A DNA stretch of 64,000 nucleotides. Origin: Alkalihalophilus pseudofirmus OF4. GTDB taxonomy: Bacteria > Bacillota > Bacilli > Bacillales > Bacillaceae_D. Positions 42,441 through 52,143 of the stretch are shown here, piece by piece; position 1 is the stretch's first letter; every line of letters starts with the position of its first letter. The translations under genes and the position numbers were made by a program. The stretch lies in the NCBI RefSeq assembly GCF_000005825.2, contig NC_013791.2, positions 1,302,001 to 1,366,000 on the forward strand, written 5' to 3'. The notes under the pieces were generated by a model, which saw only the letters and a list, made by a program, of their open reading frames with translations, made no database searches and was not told the DNA's origin.

Positions 42441-44056
42441 ACTTTTTAACATTAATGATGATCTCAGGGGTCATTTTCTTACTTGCTTATCGTATTTATG
42501 GTCGTTTTCTAGAAAAAGAATTAAAAGTGGATCCAAACCGTGTCACTCCAGCAGTAGAAGTAAATGACGGGGTAGAATATGTTCCTGCAAAGAAGCCGGT
42601 ATTGCTAGGACATCACTTTGCAACCATTGCTGGTGGAGGTCCGATTACAGGCCCTATTACAGCAGTAGCATTTGGCTGGCTGCCTGCGGTATTATGGATT
42701 ATCATTGGTAGTATTTTCATTGGCGGGGTACATGATTATACTTCACTTCAAGCTTCTATCCGCCATAAAGCAAAGTCAATTGGTGCGGTGATTAAAGAAT
42801 ATATGGGTGGACGAGGTCAGGTATTATTTCTTACATTCTCTATTGCTACATTAATTTTAGTTGTCGGTGTATTTATGATTCTTGTAGCAAATACGTTTGT
42901 ATCCGTTCCTGAAGCTGCTACAGCGTCGATTTTATTTTTAGGTGTTGCTATTATTTTTGGATTCTTTGTAAACCAGCTTCGTGTCAATTTAGCGATTGCA
43001 AGCGTGTTTGGTGTTATTGCCATGTTATTATCGATTTGGGTAGGAATTAACTTCCCAATCCATTTAAGTGCACCGACATGGTCGCTCATTTTACTAGGCT
43101 ATGCTTATGCAGCTTCTGTTATGCCTGTATGGCTGCTTCTTCAGCCGCGTGATTATTTAAATGCCTTCTTATTATATGGGTTAATTATTGGAGCAGTAGT
43201 GGGGATCTTAATTGCCGCTCCATCTATTCAATTACCAGCTTACACTGGTTTCCGTCATGAGACGATGGGCTTTTTATTCCCAATCTTGTTTATTACGATT
43301 GCATGTGGAGCTATTTCAGGTTTCCATTCATTAGTATCATCAGGTACAACGGCAAAACAGCTTGATAATGAGAAAAATGGTAAATTTATTGCTTACGGCG
43401 GTATGCTCCTTGAAGGTTTCTTAGCGATTATTGCTATTGGCTCTGTTGCTTATTTATCACAAGCAGACTTTGCAGCAAGAATGGATGCATTAGGCGGACC
43501 GATTGGAACATTTGCTGCGGGTATCGGATACTTCATGTCATTTTGGGGAATCAGCGAAACGGTTGCCGTTACATTTGCTGCCCTGACTGCATCTGCTTTC
43601 TTACTAACAACACTAGATTCTGCTACGCGCCTTATGCGCTATGCAGTCCAAGAAATCACTGAAGACCGTGCGCCAAAAGCGTTCCAAAATTCACATGTGG
43701 CTACAGCATCTGGTCTTGTCTTTGCAGCTGCACTAGCTCTATCAGGAACGTGGAGTCAAATTTGGCCGCTGTTCGGCTCAGCTAATCAAATGCTTGGTGC
43801 GCTTGCTCTGCTTGCAGTAGCTGTCTGGCTTAAAAAGACTGGAGCTCGTACCTTCTATGTCGTTATACCGATGTACTTCATGTTCTTTGTCACAGTAGCA
43901 GCACTTGGGGTATTAATGTATAACAACTTTATCGCAAGCAATTGGCTGTTATTTGTTTCAGCATTCATCTTATTTATTCTATGTATCTTCCTAGCCATTG
44001 AAGGTTGGAGAGCATTAGGAGAGAAAGAAGAACAAGATCGTACGGTTAAAATGTAA
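42437..44056 (+). CDS. cstA: CstA-family carbon starvation transporter
   Basis: The 539-residue membrane protein has about 14-16 helices. The family blocks HHFATIAGGGPITGP near residue 55 and SGFHSLVSSGTTAKQ near residue 295 identify CstA, an importer of pyruvate or peptides under carbon limitation. It is shorter than the roughly 600-residue CstA of B. subtilis and E. coli YjiY but retains the core. ATG overlaps the preceding gene. A rho-independent terminator follows. Regulation is not evident from the sequence. Confidence 0.9.
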   Translation: MNFLTLMMISGVIFLLAYRIYGRFLEKELKVDPNRVTPAVEVNDGVEYVPAKKPVLLGHHFATIAGGGPITGPITAVAFGWLPAVLWIIIGSIFIGGVHDYTSLQASIRHKAKSIGAVIKEYMGGRGQVLFLTFSIATLILVVGVFMILVANTFVSVPEAATASILFLGVAIIFGFFVNQLRVNLAIASVFGVIAMLLSIWVGINFPIHLSAPTWSLILLGYAYAASVMPVWLLLQPRDYLNAFLLYGLIIGAVVGILIAAPSIQLPAYTGFRHETMGFLFPILFITIACGAISGFHSLVSSGTTAKQLDNEKNGKFIAYGGMLLEGFLAIIAIGSVAYLSQADFAARMDALGGPIGTFAAGIGYFMSFWGISETVAVTFAALTASAFLLTTLDSATRLMRYAVQEITEDRAPKAFQNSHVATASGLVFAAALALSGTWSQIWPLFGSANQMLGALALLAVAVWLKKTGARTFYVVIPMYFMFFVTVAALGVLMYNNFIASNWLLFVSAFILFILCIFLAIEGWRALGEKEEQDRTVKM

Positions 44057-44066
44057 ATAAAGAAAC

Positions 44067-44097
44067 AAAAAAGGCGGCTCATAAGAGCTGCCTTTTT
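44067..44097. terminator. Bidirectional terminator
   Basis: Stem AAAAAGGCGGCTC / GAGCTGCCTTTTTT (one G-U pair), loop ATAA, between the convergent cstA and ycgQ-type genes. Confidence 0.85.
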
Positions 44098-44099
44098 TG

Positions 44100-45053
44100 T
44101 TAGATCCCAAAGCTTGGGAAGACATATGGAGTGTCTGGTTCTGGAACTTCGTTAATCGTATCGAGCTGGATTAAAGGTATGTGAAAATCATTGTACATTG
44201 TTTTGTCAATCGTACCTACTACGTTGACCCATGTATCGTTTTCAAATGCAGTTGCTTCAGTCGTTTCAATCATCGTTCCATAAACCGATGCATCGGCAAC
44301 ACAGCAAGTCATTCCAAACCGGGCAACGACTAATTGATTATCATCAAAATCAGGTTCCCTGTACACAAATCCTACTATATGAATTTCTTTCCCGACAAAG
44401 CGGTCTAAGTGTAAATCTAGGACAGTCATAATATCTAAATAATTTTCTTCTGTAACTACAATCCGTTCTTCTGCAAGTAACTCTTGTGCCATTTCGTCGT
44501 AATAGGAGTTAAACCCTTCCTCAGTATAAAATTCTTCTGTGCTGAATTCGTCACTGGAGCTTGTTTCTGACTCGAGACTTTCCATATAACCATCAGGATC
44601 ATTTAAATAGGCTTCAGCTCGAGAAGTCTGTGATCCTTCTTCTGACACTTGAGCTGTTGGTTTTGTTAGAATGCCTGAACCGTATTGGATCCCTCGGTTT
44701 TGCGCGACAGTTGAGTCTAATACTTTATCCGGCAGCACAAACCCTAAAACAATAGGTGCAATGAAAATAGAGTAAATAAGTAATTTAGTAACAGGAGAAC
44801 CTTCCATACTGTGGTCGGTTCCGCAATCGCATAACAGCTCTTCCTCTTGGCCTTTTGATGTGCTTCTTATAATCTGAACGACACCGAGCAAGAGAAAAAC
44901 GCCCGTAGCAAAGTAGATAAACGGCATCATATTTACGGCAATATAGTAACGTATGTTGCCAGTAATGATAAATGCCAATATTAATAAAGCAAAACCGATT
45001 AAAATAATTCCTCGAATATAGGCATGAAATCCTAAGTCTGTTTCTTTCTTCAA
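44100..45053 (-). CDS. TIGR03943-type permease subunit, YcgQ-like
   Basis: The 317-residue protein has four membrane helices in the first half (about residues 10-30, 34-56, 85-105), a Cys-containing loop LLCDCGTDH, and an acidic extracytoplasmic C-terminal domain with the GMTCCVADA Cys pair near residue 260. It is the YcgQ/TIGR03943 family. Its partner at 45092 is the YcgR-type permease, and the two together are regarded as a putative metal or small-solute exporter/importer. The TTG start at 45053 follows GAGGTGAAAGGAT. It is second gene of a two-gene operon. Confidence 0.82.
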   Translation of the reverse strand: MKKETDLGFHAYIRGIILIGFALLILAFIITGNIRYYIAVNMMPFIYFATGVFLLLGVVQIIRSTSKGQEEELLCDCGTDHSMEGSPVTKLLIYSIFIAPIVLGFVLPDKVLDSTVAQNRGIQYGSGILTKPTAQVSEEGSQTSRAEAYLNDPDGYMESLESETSSSDEFSTEEFYTEEGFNSYYDEMAQELLAEERIVVTEENYLDIMTVLDLHLDRFVGKEIHIVGFVYREPDFDDNQLVVARFGMTCCVADASVYGTMIETTEATAFENDTWVNVVGTIDKTMYNDFHIPLIQLDTINEVPEPDTPYVFPSFGI

Positions 45054-45091
45054 ATCCTTTCACCTCATTTATTTTAAAAACTGAGTACTTT

Positions 45092-46120
45092 TTACAATAT
45101 GAATAACTGAAGAGTCATCACTGCCGCAAAAACAGCCACTGTAACAACGATCATAAATGTAACAACAAAGCGAGCTTTAAAGAACGCAAATAACATAATT
45201 GTATTTTTTAGGTCCAACATAGGTCCGTATACTAAAAAGGCTATAAGTGATCCAGTAGTAAATGTATTTCCAAATGATGAAGCTACAAAAGCATCTGCCT
45301 CAGAGCATAATGAAAGCAAGAAGGCGAAAGCCATCATTACAGCCGTTGAAGACCATTCGTTGCTTCCAATTGTAAGAAGAAGCTCACGATCTAGGAACGT
45401 TTGAAATAACGAGGCAATAAATGCCCCAAGAATCAGATATTTTCCCATTAAGAAAAATTCGTCTGAAGCGTGATAGAGGGTTTGTTTAAACCGATTCATC
45501 TTGCGCCCAGGGCTTTCAATAGTAACAGGGGTAATGCCTACTAGCTCTTCTTTAGATAACTTTAGCTGATCACTATTTTTGAAGATGATATACAAGATGC
45601 CTCCGATAATTATAGCAAGTATGAACGCTAGTCCCATTCTTGCATATAAAACAGTTAAATCTGTTCTAAAGGCATAATAAGTCGATGCAGCTACAACCGG
45701 ATTTAAGATTGGTGCCCCGACTAGAAAGACCACACCCACATGCAGGGGCATTCCTTTTTTGATGAGTCGTCTGACGATAGGAACGATGGCACATTCACAA
45801 ATAGGGAAGATCGCTCCTAAAAAGGCAGCGGGCAGAAGGGCTGCATAAGCATTTTTCGGAAGGTAACGATGAATCCATTCTTCTTTTACATAGATTTGAA
45901 TTAAAGCAGACACGAAGACTCCAAGTAAAATAAAGGGTACCGCTTCAATTACTATACTTAAGAAGATTGTATTAACCGTTAACCATGTATCAGGGACAGC
46001 GATAGAGGCTTCCGTATTTTTAAATGATTCAATATTGAAAAATAAAATTAAGAACAACAGCAGCAAGACAAAGCCGATCATGTCTTTCCCAAAACCTATT
46101 AATTTTTTACCTGCTTTCAT
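45092..46120 (-). CDS. YcgR-like permease (DUF318)
   Basis: The 342-residue protein has about eight membrane helices. The conserved blocks FPICECAIVPIVRRL and FLVGAPILNPVVAASTYYA identify the DUF318 permease family (YcgR in B. subtilis). The CEC motif in the first block is notable and may bind metal. A second Cys region LLSLCSEADAFVA lies near residue 265. It is the first gene of the pair with the YcgQ-like protein, 38 nt upstream. A COG0523 metal chaperone gene lies 1 kb away, fitting a metal-related role (inference). Confidence 0.83.
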   Translation of the reverse strand: MKAGKKLIGFGKDMIGFVLLLLFLILFFNIESFKNTEASIAVPDTWLTVNTIFLSIVIEAVPFILLGVFVSALIQIYVKEEWIHRYLPKNAYAALLPAAFLGAIFPICECAIVPIVRRLIKKGMPLHVGVVFLVGAPILNPVVAASTYYAFRTDLTVLYARMGLAFILAIIIGGILYIIFKNSDQLKLSKEELVGITPVTIESPGRKMNRFKQTLYHASDEFFLMGKYLILGAFIASLFQTFLDRELLLTIGSNEWSSTAVMMAFAFLLSLCSEADAFVASSFGNTFTTGSLIAFLVYGPMLDLKNTIMLFAFFKARFVVTFMIVVTVAVFAAVMTLQLFIL

Positions 46121-46387
46121 TTCTTTTAAATCGACTCCTTTATTAGATGGTTCTATTTATTCTTATGTAAGTGACTTTGGCTTTAGTAGAAATAGAATAA
46201 CTTTGCTAGAAAAAAGTTCCCTAGCTAGTTTATCACAAACAGCTTCACAACAGGGGAAACCGTTGCATTCGTAATAAAATTGAAAAAATATCGAAAGAAG
46301 TAGAAAAAAAGTGGTAGATTCATGGTGGTTTTCCTGTTAAACTACGGGAGTTGCCTGATGGATAATAGTAAAGGAAGGTGATTGAAT

Positions 46388-46936
46388 ATGGTTCAGGCTT
46401 TAATTATTTTTGTTGCCCAGCTTTTATTTGTACCAGTCTTAACCTTACGTACGATTATGATGGTTAAGGGGATGAAAGAGAAAGCTGCTGCTATGGGTAT
46501 ACTTGAGGGGATTATTTATGTTGGAGCACTTGGACTCGTGTTCAGTGATCTATCCAACTATTTAAATATGGCTTCGTATGCATTGGGCTTTGGTGTTGGA
46601 CTTTATATCGGAGCAATTATTGAACAAAAGCTCGCGATTGGTTATGTAACAATTGAAGTCAACATTATGCAGCGTAATGAGGAATTAACAAATCGTTTAA
46701 GAGAGGTAGGATTCAGTGTTTCGACTGCTGAAGTAGAAGGAATGAATTCTTCTCGTTTTAGACTAGATTGCACAGCTCGGAGAGATCGTGAGCGAGAGTT
46801 TATTGAAATTGTAAATGCTTATGAGCCAAGTGCGTTTATCGTTTCCTTTGAACCGCGTAATTTTAAAGGCGGTTACATTACAAAAGCGATGAAAAAGCGT
46901 AAAGAAAAATTCTTGAAGAAGAAAATGAGTGCATAA
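46388..46936 (+). CDS. yebE: UPF0316/DUF2179 membrane protein, YebE-like
   Basis: The 182-residue protein has three N-terminal membrane helices (to about residue 80) and a C-terminal DUF2179 domain of alternating strands and helices (about 90-165). It ends with a basic tail [14 protein letters not shown]. It matches the UPF0316 family represented by YebE of B. subtilis; function unknown, although related DUF2179 domains bind nucleotides. ATG at 46388 follows GGAAGGTGATTGAAT. Divergent from the ycgR-like gene. Confidence 0.85.
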   Translation: MVQALIIFVAQLLFVPVLTLRTIMMVKGMKEKAAAMGILEGIIYVGALGLVFSDLSNYLNMASYALGFGVGLYIGAIIEQKLAIGYVTIEVNIMQRNEELTNRLREVGFSVSTAEVEGMNSSRFRLDCTARRDREREFIEIVNAYEPSAFIVSFEPRNFKGGYITKAMKKRKEKFLKKKMSA

Positions 46937-46954
46937 TATAAATGATAGAGGAAG

Positions 46955-46981
46955 ACGTAAGGGGAACCTTATGTTTTTTTC
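46955..46981 (+). terminator. Terminator after yebE-like gene
   Basis: Stem ACGTAAGG / CCTTATGT with loop GGAA and one G-U pair, followed by TTTTTT. Confidence 0.8.
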
Positions 46982-46988
46982 TTTGTGT

Positions 46989-47009
46989 AAATAAGAATGA
47001 TTTTGATTT
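46989..47009. promoter_or_regulatory. Zur-like palindrome before the COG0523 gene
   Basis: AAATAAGAAT-G-ATTTTGATTT is a 10-1-10 inverted repeat with 8 of 10 pairs. It has the architecture of the Bacillus Zur box (AAATCGTAAT-N-ATTACGATTT) and matches it in the outer AAAT and inner AAT positions. It lies 51 nt upstream of the GTPase start. Confidence 0.5.
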
Positions 47010-47060
47010 GTGAGGTGATTTATGATATTTTTGTAGAAAAGGAGAGAAGGAGACAGGTCA

Positions 47061-48011
47061 ATGAAACAAATTCCTGCATATGTGTTAACGGGATTCCTTG
47101 GCAGCGGAAAAACCACTGTCCTGCAGCGTATGATCCAATCAGCTAAAGATGACGGCTTAAGACCAATTATTGTCTTGAATGAGCTAGGTGAAACGAATGT
47201 AGAACGTCATTTATTTACTGATGTTGAAATGGTTGAATTATTGAATGGATGCATTTGCTGTACGATTCAAGAAGATATGAGAACCGAACTAGAGGAGCTT
47301 TTACGCTCAGACGATCCAGGAGATATATTATTTATAGAAGGGACAGGCATTGCTAATCCCCAAGAAATAATGGAAGCACTCACACACCCACATTTAGTTG
47401 AGGCCGTTCAATTACAGTCGATTATAAGTGTATTAGATACTAGTAAATTTCTCGAGTATCAAAGCCGGTTTCAAAGTTCTAAAGAAGTAAGACAGTTATT
47501 AAATCAACAGGTTGAGTTTGCCTCATTACTCTTATTTAATAAGATGGATTTAACAGACGGCCGTACGCTTAACAAAGTTAAAAAGAAAGTGGAAGTTTTG
47601 AAGCAGAAAAACACTCCTATTATTGAAACTGAGATGGGAAATGTAGCTCATACTGAGTTGTTCGCCTCAAGATTTAAGTGGGAATTAGAGGAGTCTGAAA
47701 AAAGTCAAAACAACCATCACCATCACCATCAACATACTTTCCAAGCTGTTCGAGTAAAAGATGTGCCGAATATAGAGAGGGTAGCTTTTGAGAAGTGGCT
47801 GAAGAAAAATGATGAGCTGATCATTCGAGCTAAAGGAGTGGTTCGCTTAACTGAAACACCAAGACTCTTTCACTTTCAATATGCATCCAAGACTTTGCAG
47901 TTAACGCCTGCTGAAAGGGAAGATGAACCTGTTATCATTTTGATTGGCACAGATTTTCATGAAGAGGAACTCTTGGATTCCATAAAAGCAGAAGTGTTAA
48001 TGAAAGGGTGA
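47061..48011 (+). CDS. COG0523 (CobW/ZagA-like) GTP-dependent metal chaperone
   Basis: The 316-residue GTPase has Walker A GFLGSGKTT (11-19), the family metal motif CxCC (C64, C66, C67 in NGCICCTI), the FIEGTGIANP switch motif and an NKMD guanine motif. A His-rich loop HHHHHHQHT near residue 220 precedes the CobW C-terminal domain. Such proteins deliver zinc when it is scarce (ZagA/YciC in B. subtilis, under Zur). A Zur-like palindrome 51 nt upstream fits this. ATG follows GGAGAAGGAGACAGGTCA. It converges on mtnA. Confidence 0.88.
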   Translation: MKQIPAYVLTGFLGSGKTTVLQRMIQSAKDDGLRPIIVLNELGETNVERHLFTDVEMVELLNGCICCTIQEDMRTELEELLRSDDPGDILFIEGTGIANPQEIMEALTHPHLVEAVQLQSIISVLDTSKFLEYQSRFQSSKEVRQLLNQQVEFASLLLFNKMDLTDGRTLNKVKKKVEVLKQKNTPIIETEMGNVAHTELFASRFKWELEESEKSQNNHHHHHQHTFQAVRVKDVPNIERVAFEKWLKKNDELIIRAKGVVRLTETPRLFHFQYASKTLQLTPAEREDEPVIILIGTDFHEEELLDSIKAEVLMKG

Positions 48012-48012
48012 G

Positions 48013-48042
48013 AAGAAGCGTAGTGATTGCACTACGCTTCTT
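48013..48042. terminator. Bidirectional terminator
   Basis: Perfect 13-bp stem AAGAAGCGTAGTG / CACTACGCTTCTT with loop ATTG, between the convergent GTPase and mtnA genes. Confidence 0.9.
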
Positions 48043-48048
48043 TACGTT

Positions 48049-49101
48049 CTATACATGGACGGATTCGTTTTGGAGTGCTTGCAATCGATCTTTAAAATCT
48101 CCTCTAATAAGTCCTTTTTCGGTAATAATTCCGCTAATAAGCTCATTAGGTACAACATCAAAAGCAGGGTTAAATACCTTGGTGCCATCAGGTGCAAGCG
48201 CCACACCTTGAAGGTGAGTCACTTCCTCAGCAGCTCGTTCTTCAATAGGTATATCTTCCCCGGATACAGTGTTAAGGTCAATGGTTGAATAAGGTGCTGC
48301 TACATAAAAAGGAATATCATGAGCTTTAGCCAAGATGGCAAGACCGTATGTACCTATCTTATTTGCAGTATCTCCATTAGCGGCGATTCGGTCCGCTCCA
48401 ACAATCACCGCAGTAATGTTTTTTGTTTTTAATACATGAGCAGCCATACTGTCAGTAATTAAGGTTACGTCAATACCTAGCTGCTGCAACTCCCAAGCAG
48501 TTAGTCTTGCACCTTGTAAAACGGGTCTTGTCTCACACGCATAAGCTTTTAATTCTATATCACTTTCTTTTGCGAGATAAAAGGGAGCCAGAGCTGTACC
48601 GTATTGCGCCGTTGCGATCCCTCCAGCGTTACAGATCGTTAGTACTGTATCTCCATCTTCCAAGAGCTCTAGACCAAATTCTCCAATTTTTCTACACGTA
48701 TTCCTATCTTCCTCTTGGATCGCTAGTGCCTCTAATACACACCGCTCTTTAGCTTCCTCGACACTTTTAGCTTGAATAGCTGCTTCAATCACTCGGTCTG
48801 TGGCCCAGAATAAATTAACAGCAGTAGGGCGGCTTGTGGCAAGATAATCTCGTTTGGCCTGAAGCTCATTTAAAAAGAGTTCAAGTTGATTAGATTGCTT
48901 TCCTTCGCTCCATAAAATAAGTCCAAAAGCTGCGGCAATACCAATCGCAGGTGCACCTCTTACTTTAAGAAACGTGATGGCCTCCCAAACTTCCTCAATG
49001 GAAACGGCATCTATAAAGATCACTTTATGAGGTAATTGTCTTTGGTCTAGGATACGGAGTACGTTTGTTTCTTGATTCCACTCAACAGATTGAATGGTCA
49101 T
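48049..49101 (-). CDS. mtnA: S-methyl-5-thioribose-1-phosphate isomerase
   Basis: The 350-residue enzyme converts methylthioribose-1-phosphate to methylthioribulose-1-phosphate in methionine salvage. It has [13 protein letters not shown] (about residues 50-62), the catalytic Cys in [15 protein letters not shown], and the Asp in [21 protein letters not shown] at 49101 (MTIQSVEWN) overlaps the mtnK stop by 4 nt; longer frames lie inside mtnK and are not used. Second gene of mtnKA under a SAM riboswitch. Confidence 0.95.
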   Translation of the reverse strand: MTIQSVEWNQETNVLRILDQRQLPHKVIFIDAVSIEEVWEAITFLKVRGAPAIGIAAAFGLILWSEGKQSNQLELFLNELQAKRDYLATSRPTAVNLFWATDRVIEAAIQAKSVEEAKERCVLEALAIQEEDRNTCRKIGEFGLELLEDGDTVLTICNAGGIATAQYGTALAPFYLAKESDIELKAYACETRPVLQGARLTAWELQQLGIDVTLITDSMAAHVLKTKNITAVIVGADRIAANGDTANKIGTYGLAILAKAHDIPFYVAAPYSTIDLNTVSGEDIPIEERAAEEVTHLQGVALAPDGTKVFNPAFDVVPNELISGIITEKGLIRGDFKDRLQALQNESVHV

Positions 49102-50312
49102 TTTAACACATCCTTTGTTTCTTGAATTAATTGATGAATCGTACGAAAATTTCGTCTTTTTAGGATAAAGGTGCTTCCTAATTCCAACGCATTTTTCTGA
49201 GCGCATAAACGCTTTTGACAATCTGAAATGTTATCAATATCAGCCACATGAGCAAGTCCAATAATCCTTCTAATTAATTCACAGCCAGCAAAGCCAACAG
49301 CATCTTCAAAAATGGTAGCTAGCATATAATCGACGTAGCCTTCTGTTTGTATAAAAGCTTCTACATGGTGGTTTTGACATAGCTTTTTATATTCTTCTTT
49401 AAATACCTCTACTGTTTCGGTGATGGTTTGATACAGGTCAGAATGCTGCTGTTCATCTATAGCCGTTTTTGAGATGGTATTTAATAGTATATTAGCAATA
49501 AATAAACCTAAATCAAAACCAGCAGGACCATAAAATGCAAATTCCGGATCAATCACTTTTGTTTCTTCTGCAGTAACAAACACACTCCCTGTGTGGAGAT
49601 CCCCGTGAATGAGAGCTTCTGATTTTGTAAGAAATGTATATTTGAGTTTGGCAGCTTCTAGCTTAAGCTCTTCGTTTTTCCATAGTTCATTCACAGTATC
49701 TTTCAAATGATCTTCGAAGTCATTTGTATCATGATCAAAGAAAGGATCTGTGAACACGAGATCTTCTGTGATTTTACAAAGCTCAGGATTTGTAAATCTA
49801 ACTGAGATTTCTTTTATCTCCTGCTGGCTTTCACCAAAAGGAGAGGAATGAAAGATCGTTTTTGCTAGATATATCCCAATATGCCTGCCAAGATTAGGGT
49901 AGGTCTCACCATCAATTAGTCCTTTTCTTAAAATAGTATAGTCAGATAAATCTTCCATGATAGTGATAGCTAAGTCATCATCAGTATGTATCACGTTAGG
50001 AACCAATGATGGGACAGTTTCTGCAGCTTTTTGCAAGGCTTCTGCTTCAATTTTTGCTCGTCTTAAAGTGAGGGGCCAGCTTTCCCCTACCACTTTTGCA
50101 TAAGGTAGTGCTTGTTTGATAATGAGAGATTGTCCGCTTAGTGAGTCGCTCAAGTGAAATACATAATTAAGATTACCATCACCAATCTCTTTGCATAGAA
50201 GAAGAGAAGGTGCAGGGAAGAGGCCGAGCTTTTGATTAAGCTTTTCGATGTAGGCGATAGCCGTTTCTTCTGTTAATGGTTCATAACTTGTCGTGGCAAT
50301 GCTTGTACTCAT
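49098..50312 (-). CDS. mtnK: 5-methylthioribose kinase
   Basis: The 404-residue kinase phosphorylates methylthioribose with ATP. It has the choline-kinase-like fold with [13 protein letters not shown] as catalytic loop, [17 protein letters not shown] as metal-binding segment and GDGNLNYVF as the nucleotide loop. Start ATG follows TTTTAGGAGATGATCTA. It is the first gene behind the minus-strand SAM riboswitch, so it is expressed when S-adenosylmethionine is low. The arrangement mtnKA divergent from mtnWXBD is the same as in B. subtilis. Confidence 0.95.
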   Translation of the reverse strand: MSTSIATTSYEPLTEETAIAYIEKLNQKLGLFPAPSLLLCKEIGDGNLNYVFHLSDSLSGQSLIIKQALPYAKVVGESWPLTLRRAKIEAEALQKAAETVPSLVPNVIHTDDDLAITIMEDLSDYTILRKGLIDGETYPNLGRHIGIYLAKTIFHSSPFGESQQEIKEISVRFTNPELCKITEDLVFTDPFFDHDTNDFEDHLKDTVNELWKNEELKLEAAKLKYTFLTKSEALIHGDLHTGSVFVTAEETKVIDPEFAFYGPAGFDLGLFIANILLNTISKTAIDEQQHSDLYQTITETVEVFKEEYKKLCQNHHVEAFIQTEGYVDYMLATIFEDAVGFAGCELIRRIIGLAHVADIDNISDCQKRLCAQKNALELGSTFILKRRNFRTIHQLIQETKDVLK

Positions 50313-50341
50313 TAGATCATCTCCTAAAATAATAAAAATAA

Positions 50342-50372
50342 AAAACCTCTTTTCTGATCGAAAAGAGGTGGA
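50342..50372 (-). terminator. SAM-riboswitch terminator of mtnKA
   Basis: On the minus strand CCTCTTTT-CGATCAG-AAAAGAGG, followed by TTTTTTA. Confidence 0.88.
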
Positions 50373-50387
50373 TGTATGATCGCATCT

Positions 50388-50518
50388 CTCTTATCTCTCA
50401 GACAAAGTCTGTTGGATGTAGCACCGTGCCATTGATTAGTTTAAATCATCAATTATAAAAGAAAGGTCGGTTGCTGGGCGTCATAGGGCCAATTCCCTCA
50501 GCCTACTCGTAATAAGAG
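50388..50518 (-). ncRNA. SAM riboswitch (S-box) of mtnKA
   Basis: Minus-strand reading: CTCTTAT of P1, the GGCTGAGGGA and GGCCCTATGACGCC blocks, CAGCAACC, then GGTGCTACATCC and a closing GATAAGAG. These are the S-box consensus elements in order. SAM binding should favour the terminator at 50342-50372. Confidence 0.95.
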
Positions 50519-50562
50519 TGGAATATGAAGTTTTTGGAAAAATGTAAGATCACTTGATGAAA

Positions 50563-50592
50563 ACTATAAAACAAGTATCTGCAATTCGTCAA
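50563..50592 (-). promoter_or_regulatory. Promoter of the mtnKA leader
   Basis: Minus strand: TTGACG (50592-50587), 18 nt, TATAGT (50568-50563). Confidence 0.65.
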
Positions 50593-50637
50593 TATTTTTT
50601 TGAAATAAATAATTTTCAAATCTGATTAAAATAATTA

Positions 50638-50667
50638 TTGACAAGTTAAGTTAGTACCTGTCATGAT
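50638..50667 (+). promoter_or_regulatory. Promoter of the mtnWXBD leader
   Basis: TTGACA (50638-50643), 18 nt, then CATGAT (50662-50667) with a TGn extension before it. Confidence 0.6.
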
Positions 50668-50748
50668 AGTAACAATAAATTGATTGTTCAGTTTATTCTT
50701 CTGGAAATTTTTAGATTTAAGTGAGTTTAATTAGAATTTTATACAAAT

Positions 50749-50852
50749 CTCTTATCAAGAGCAGGCGGAGGGACAAGCCCAGTGAAGCCCGGCAACCGGT
50801 TTGAAAAACACGGTGCTAATTCTTGCAGCGATTATTAGCTGATAGATAAGAG
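50749..50852 (+). ncRNA. SAM riboswitch (S-box) of mtnWXBD
   Basis: CTCTTATC-AAGAG, GGCGGAGGGAC, AAGCCCAGTGAAGCCC, GGCAACC, GGTGCTAATTC and the closing GATAAGAG occur in canonical order. With the terminator at 50869 it forms the second S-box of this divergent region. Confidence 0.95.
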
Positions 50853-50868
50853 GGAGTTTAAACTATAC

Positions 50869-50901
50869 AAACCTCTCCCTCTTTAGGAAGAGGTTTTTTT
50901 G
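50869..50901 (+). terminator. SAM-riboswitch terminator of mtnWXBD
   Basis: Stem AACCTCTCC / GGAAGAGGTT with a short CTCTTTA-type loop, followed by TTTTTT. It lies 28 nt before the mtnW start. Confidence 0.88.
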
Positions 50902-50928
50902 TTTACTATTCATGCAGGAGGTCTAAAA

Positions 50929-52143
50929 ATGACAGTTATCGCTCAGTATTTAGTTCATGATAAAAATGGTGAATTTGAAAAAAAAGCAGAAAAAATTGCA
51001 ATAGGACTAACGGTTGGTTCGTGGACCGATCTGCCAGAACTTGAAAAAGCACAACTGCTTGCTCATAAAGGTGAGGTTGTTGAAGTGAGGGAAATAGAGG
51101 AATCAGCAGATGGGGTCAGAAGAGGGTTAATTAGTATTTCTTTTCCTGCTGCTAACTACAGCTTTGATCTGCCGGCTATTTTAACAACGACCTTTGGCAA
51201 ACTATCTTTAGACGGCTCAATCAAACTGATCGATCTACATTTCAGCAATGAAATTCAACGCCATTTCAAAGGACCGCGTTTTGGTATTCAAGGGGTGAGA
51301 GAATTAACAGGTGCTTATGATCGTCCATTGGTGATGAGTATATTTAAGGCAGCTATTGGAAGGTCACTCGACTCGCTTCATGAGCAAATGCTTCATCAAG
51401 CGTTAGGCGGGGTTGATTTAGTGAAAGACGATGAAATTCTATTTGAAAATGAATTAACTCCCCTTGAACAAAGAGTTCCGGTTGGGCTTGCAGCGATTGC
51501 TGAAGCAGCAGAAGAAACTGGAAATCGACCTTTATATGCTGTGAATTTAACAGGAAAGACATTTGAGTTGAAAGAGCGGGCAAAAACAGCGATTGAACTC
51601 GGAGCACCGGCCTTACTGTTTAACGTATTTACATATGGACTCGATGTTCTTCAAGGGTTAAGAGAAGACCCGGAAATTGATGTGCCGATCTTAGCACATC
51701 CAGCCTTTTCAGGGGCTATAACCTCTTCTACTAGATACGGGGTGAGCAATCCATTACTTTTAGGGAAATTACTACGTATGGCTGGTGCAGACCTAGTCTT
51801 ATTTCCGTCACCTTATGGCAGTGTAGCGATGCCTAAACAAGAAACATTACAAATCGCTCAAGCTTTGCGAACAGCAGATGAGCCATACGCGCAAGCATTT
51901 CCTGTCCCATCAGCAGGCATTCACCCAGGTATGACAGCGCAATTAATTGAAGATTTTGGAATTGATACTGTCATTAATGCAGGCGGAGGCATTCATGGTC
52001 ATCCAGATGGAGCGAGCGCAGGCGGTGCGGCTTTTAGAGAAGCTATAGATGGTGTTCTTTCTGGCCGGACGTTAGAAGAGAAGGCTGAATCAAGTTTAAA
52101 CTTGAGAAAGGCACTAGATACGTGGGGGCTCGTAAAAGTATGA
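50929..52143 (+). CDS. mtnW: 2,3-diketo-5-methylthiopentyl-1-phosphate enolase (RuBisCO-like)
   Basis: The 404-residue RuBisCO-like protein enolises diketomethylthiopentyl phosphate in methionine salvage. The segment [10 protein letters not shown] holds the Lys-x2-Asp-Glu region equivalent to the carbamylated Lys and metal ligands of RuBisCO, and [13 protein letters not shown] is near the C-terminus. It lacks the complete RuBisCO signature, as expected for MtnW. The ATG at 50929 follows GCAGGAGGTCTAAAA. First gene of mtnWXBD; its stop overlaps the mtnX start by 4 nt. Confidence 0.93.
   Translation: MTVIAQYLVHDKNGEFEKKAEKIAIGLTVGSWTDLPELEKAQLLAHKGEVVEVREIEESADGVRRGLISISFPAANYSFDLPAILTTTFGKLSLDGSIKLIDLHFSNEIQRHFKGPRFGIQGVRELTGAYDRPLVMSIFKAAIGRSLDSLHEQMLHQALGGVDLVKDDEILFENELTPLEQRVPVGLAAIAEAAEETGNRPLYAVNLTGKTFELKERAKTAIELGAPALLFNVFTYGLDVLQGLREDPEIDVPILAHPAFSGAITSSTRYGVSNPLLLGKLLRMAGADLVLFPSPYGSVAMPKQETLQIAQALRTADEPYAQAFPVPSAGIHPGMTAQLIEDFGIDTVINAGGGIHGHPDGASAGGAAFREAIDGVLSGRTLEEKAESSLNLRKALDTWGLVKV

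Noticed and set aside
46266-46286. Zur half-site TCGTAAT between the ycgR-like and yebE-like genes
   Set aside because: Only one arm fits; the second arm lacks the ATTACGA complement.
47710-47735. The CATCACCATCACCATCA stretch in the GTPase as an artificial His tag
   Set aside because: It is internal, in the usual His-rich loop of COG0523 proteins, and flanked by native sequence.
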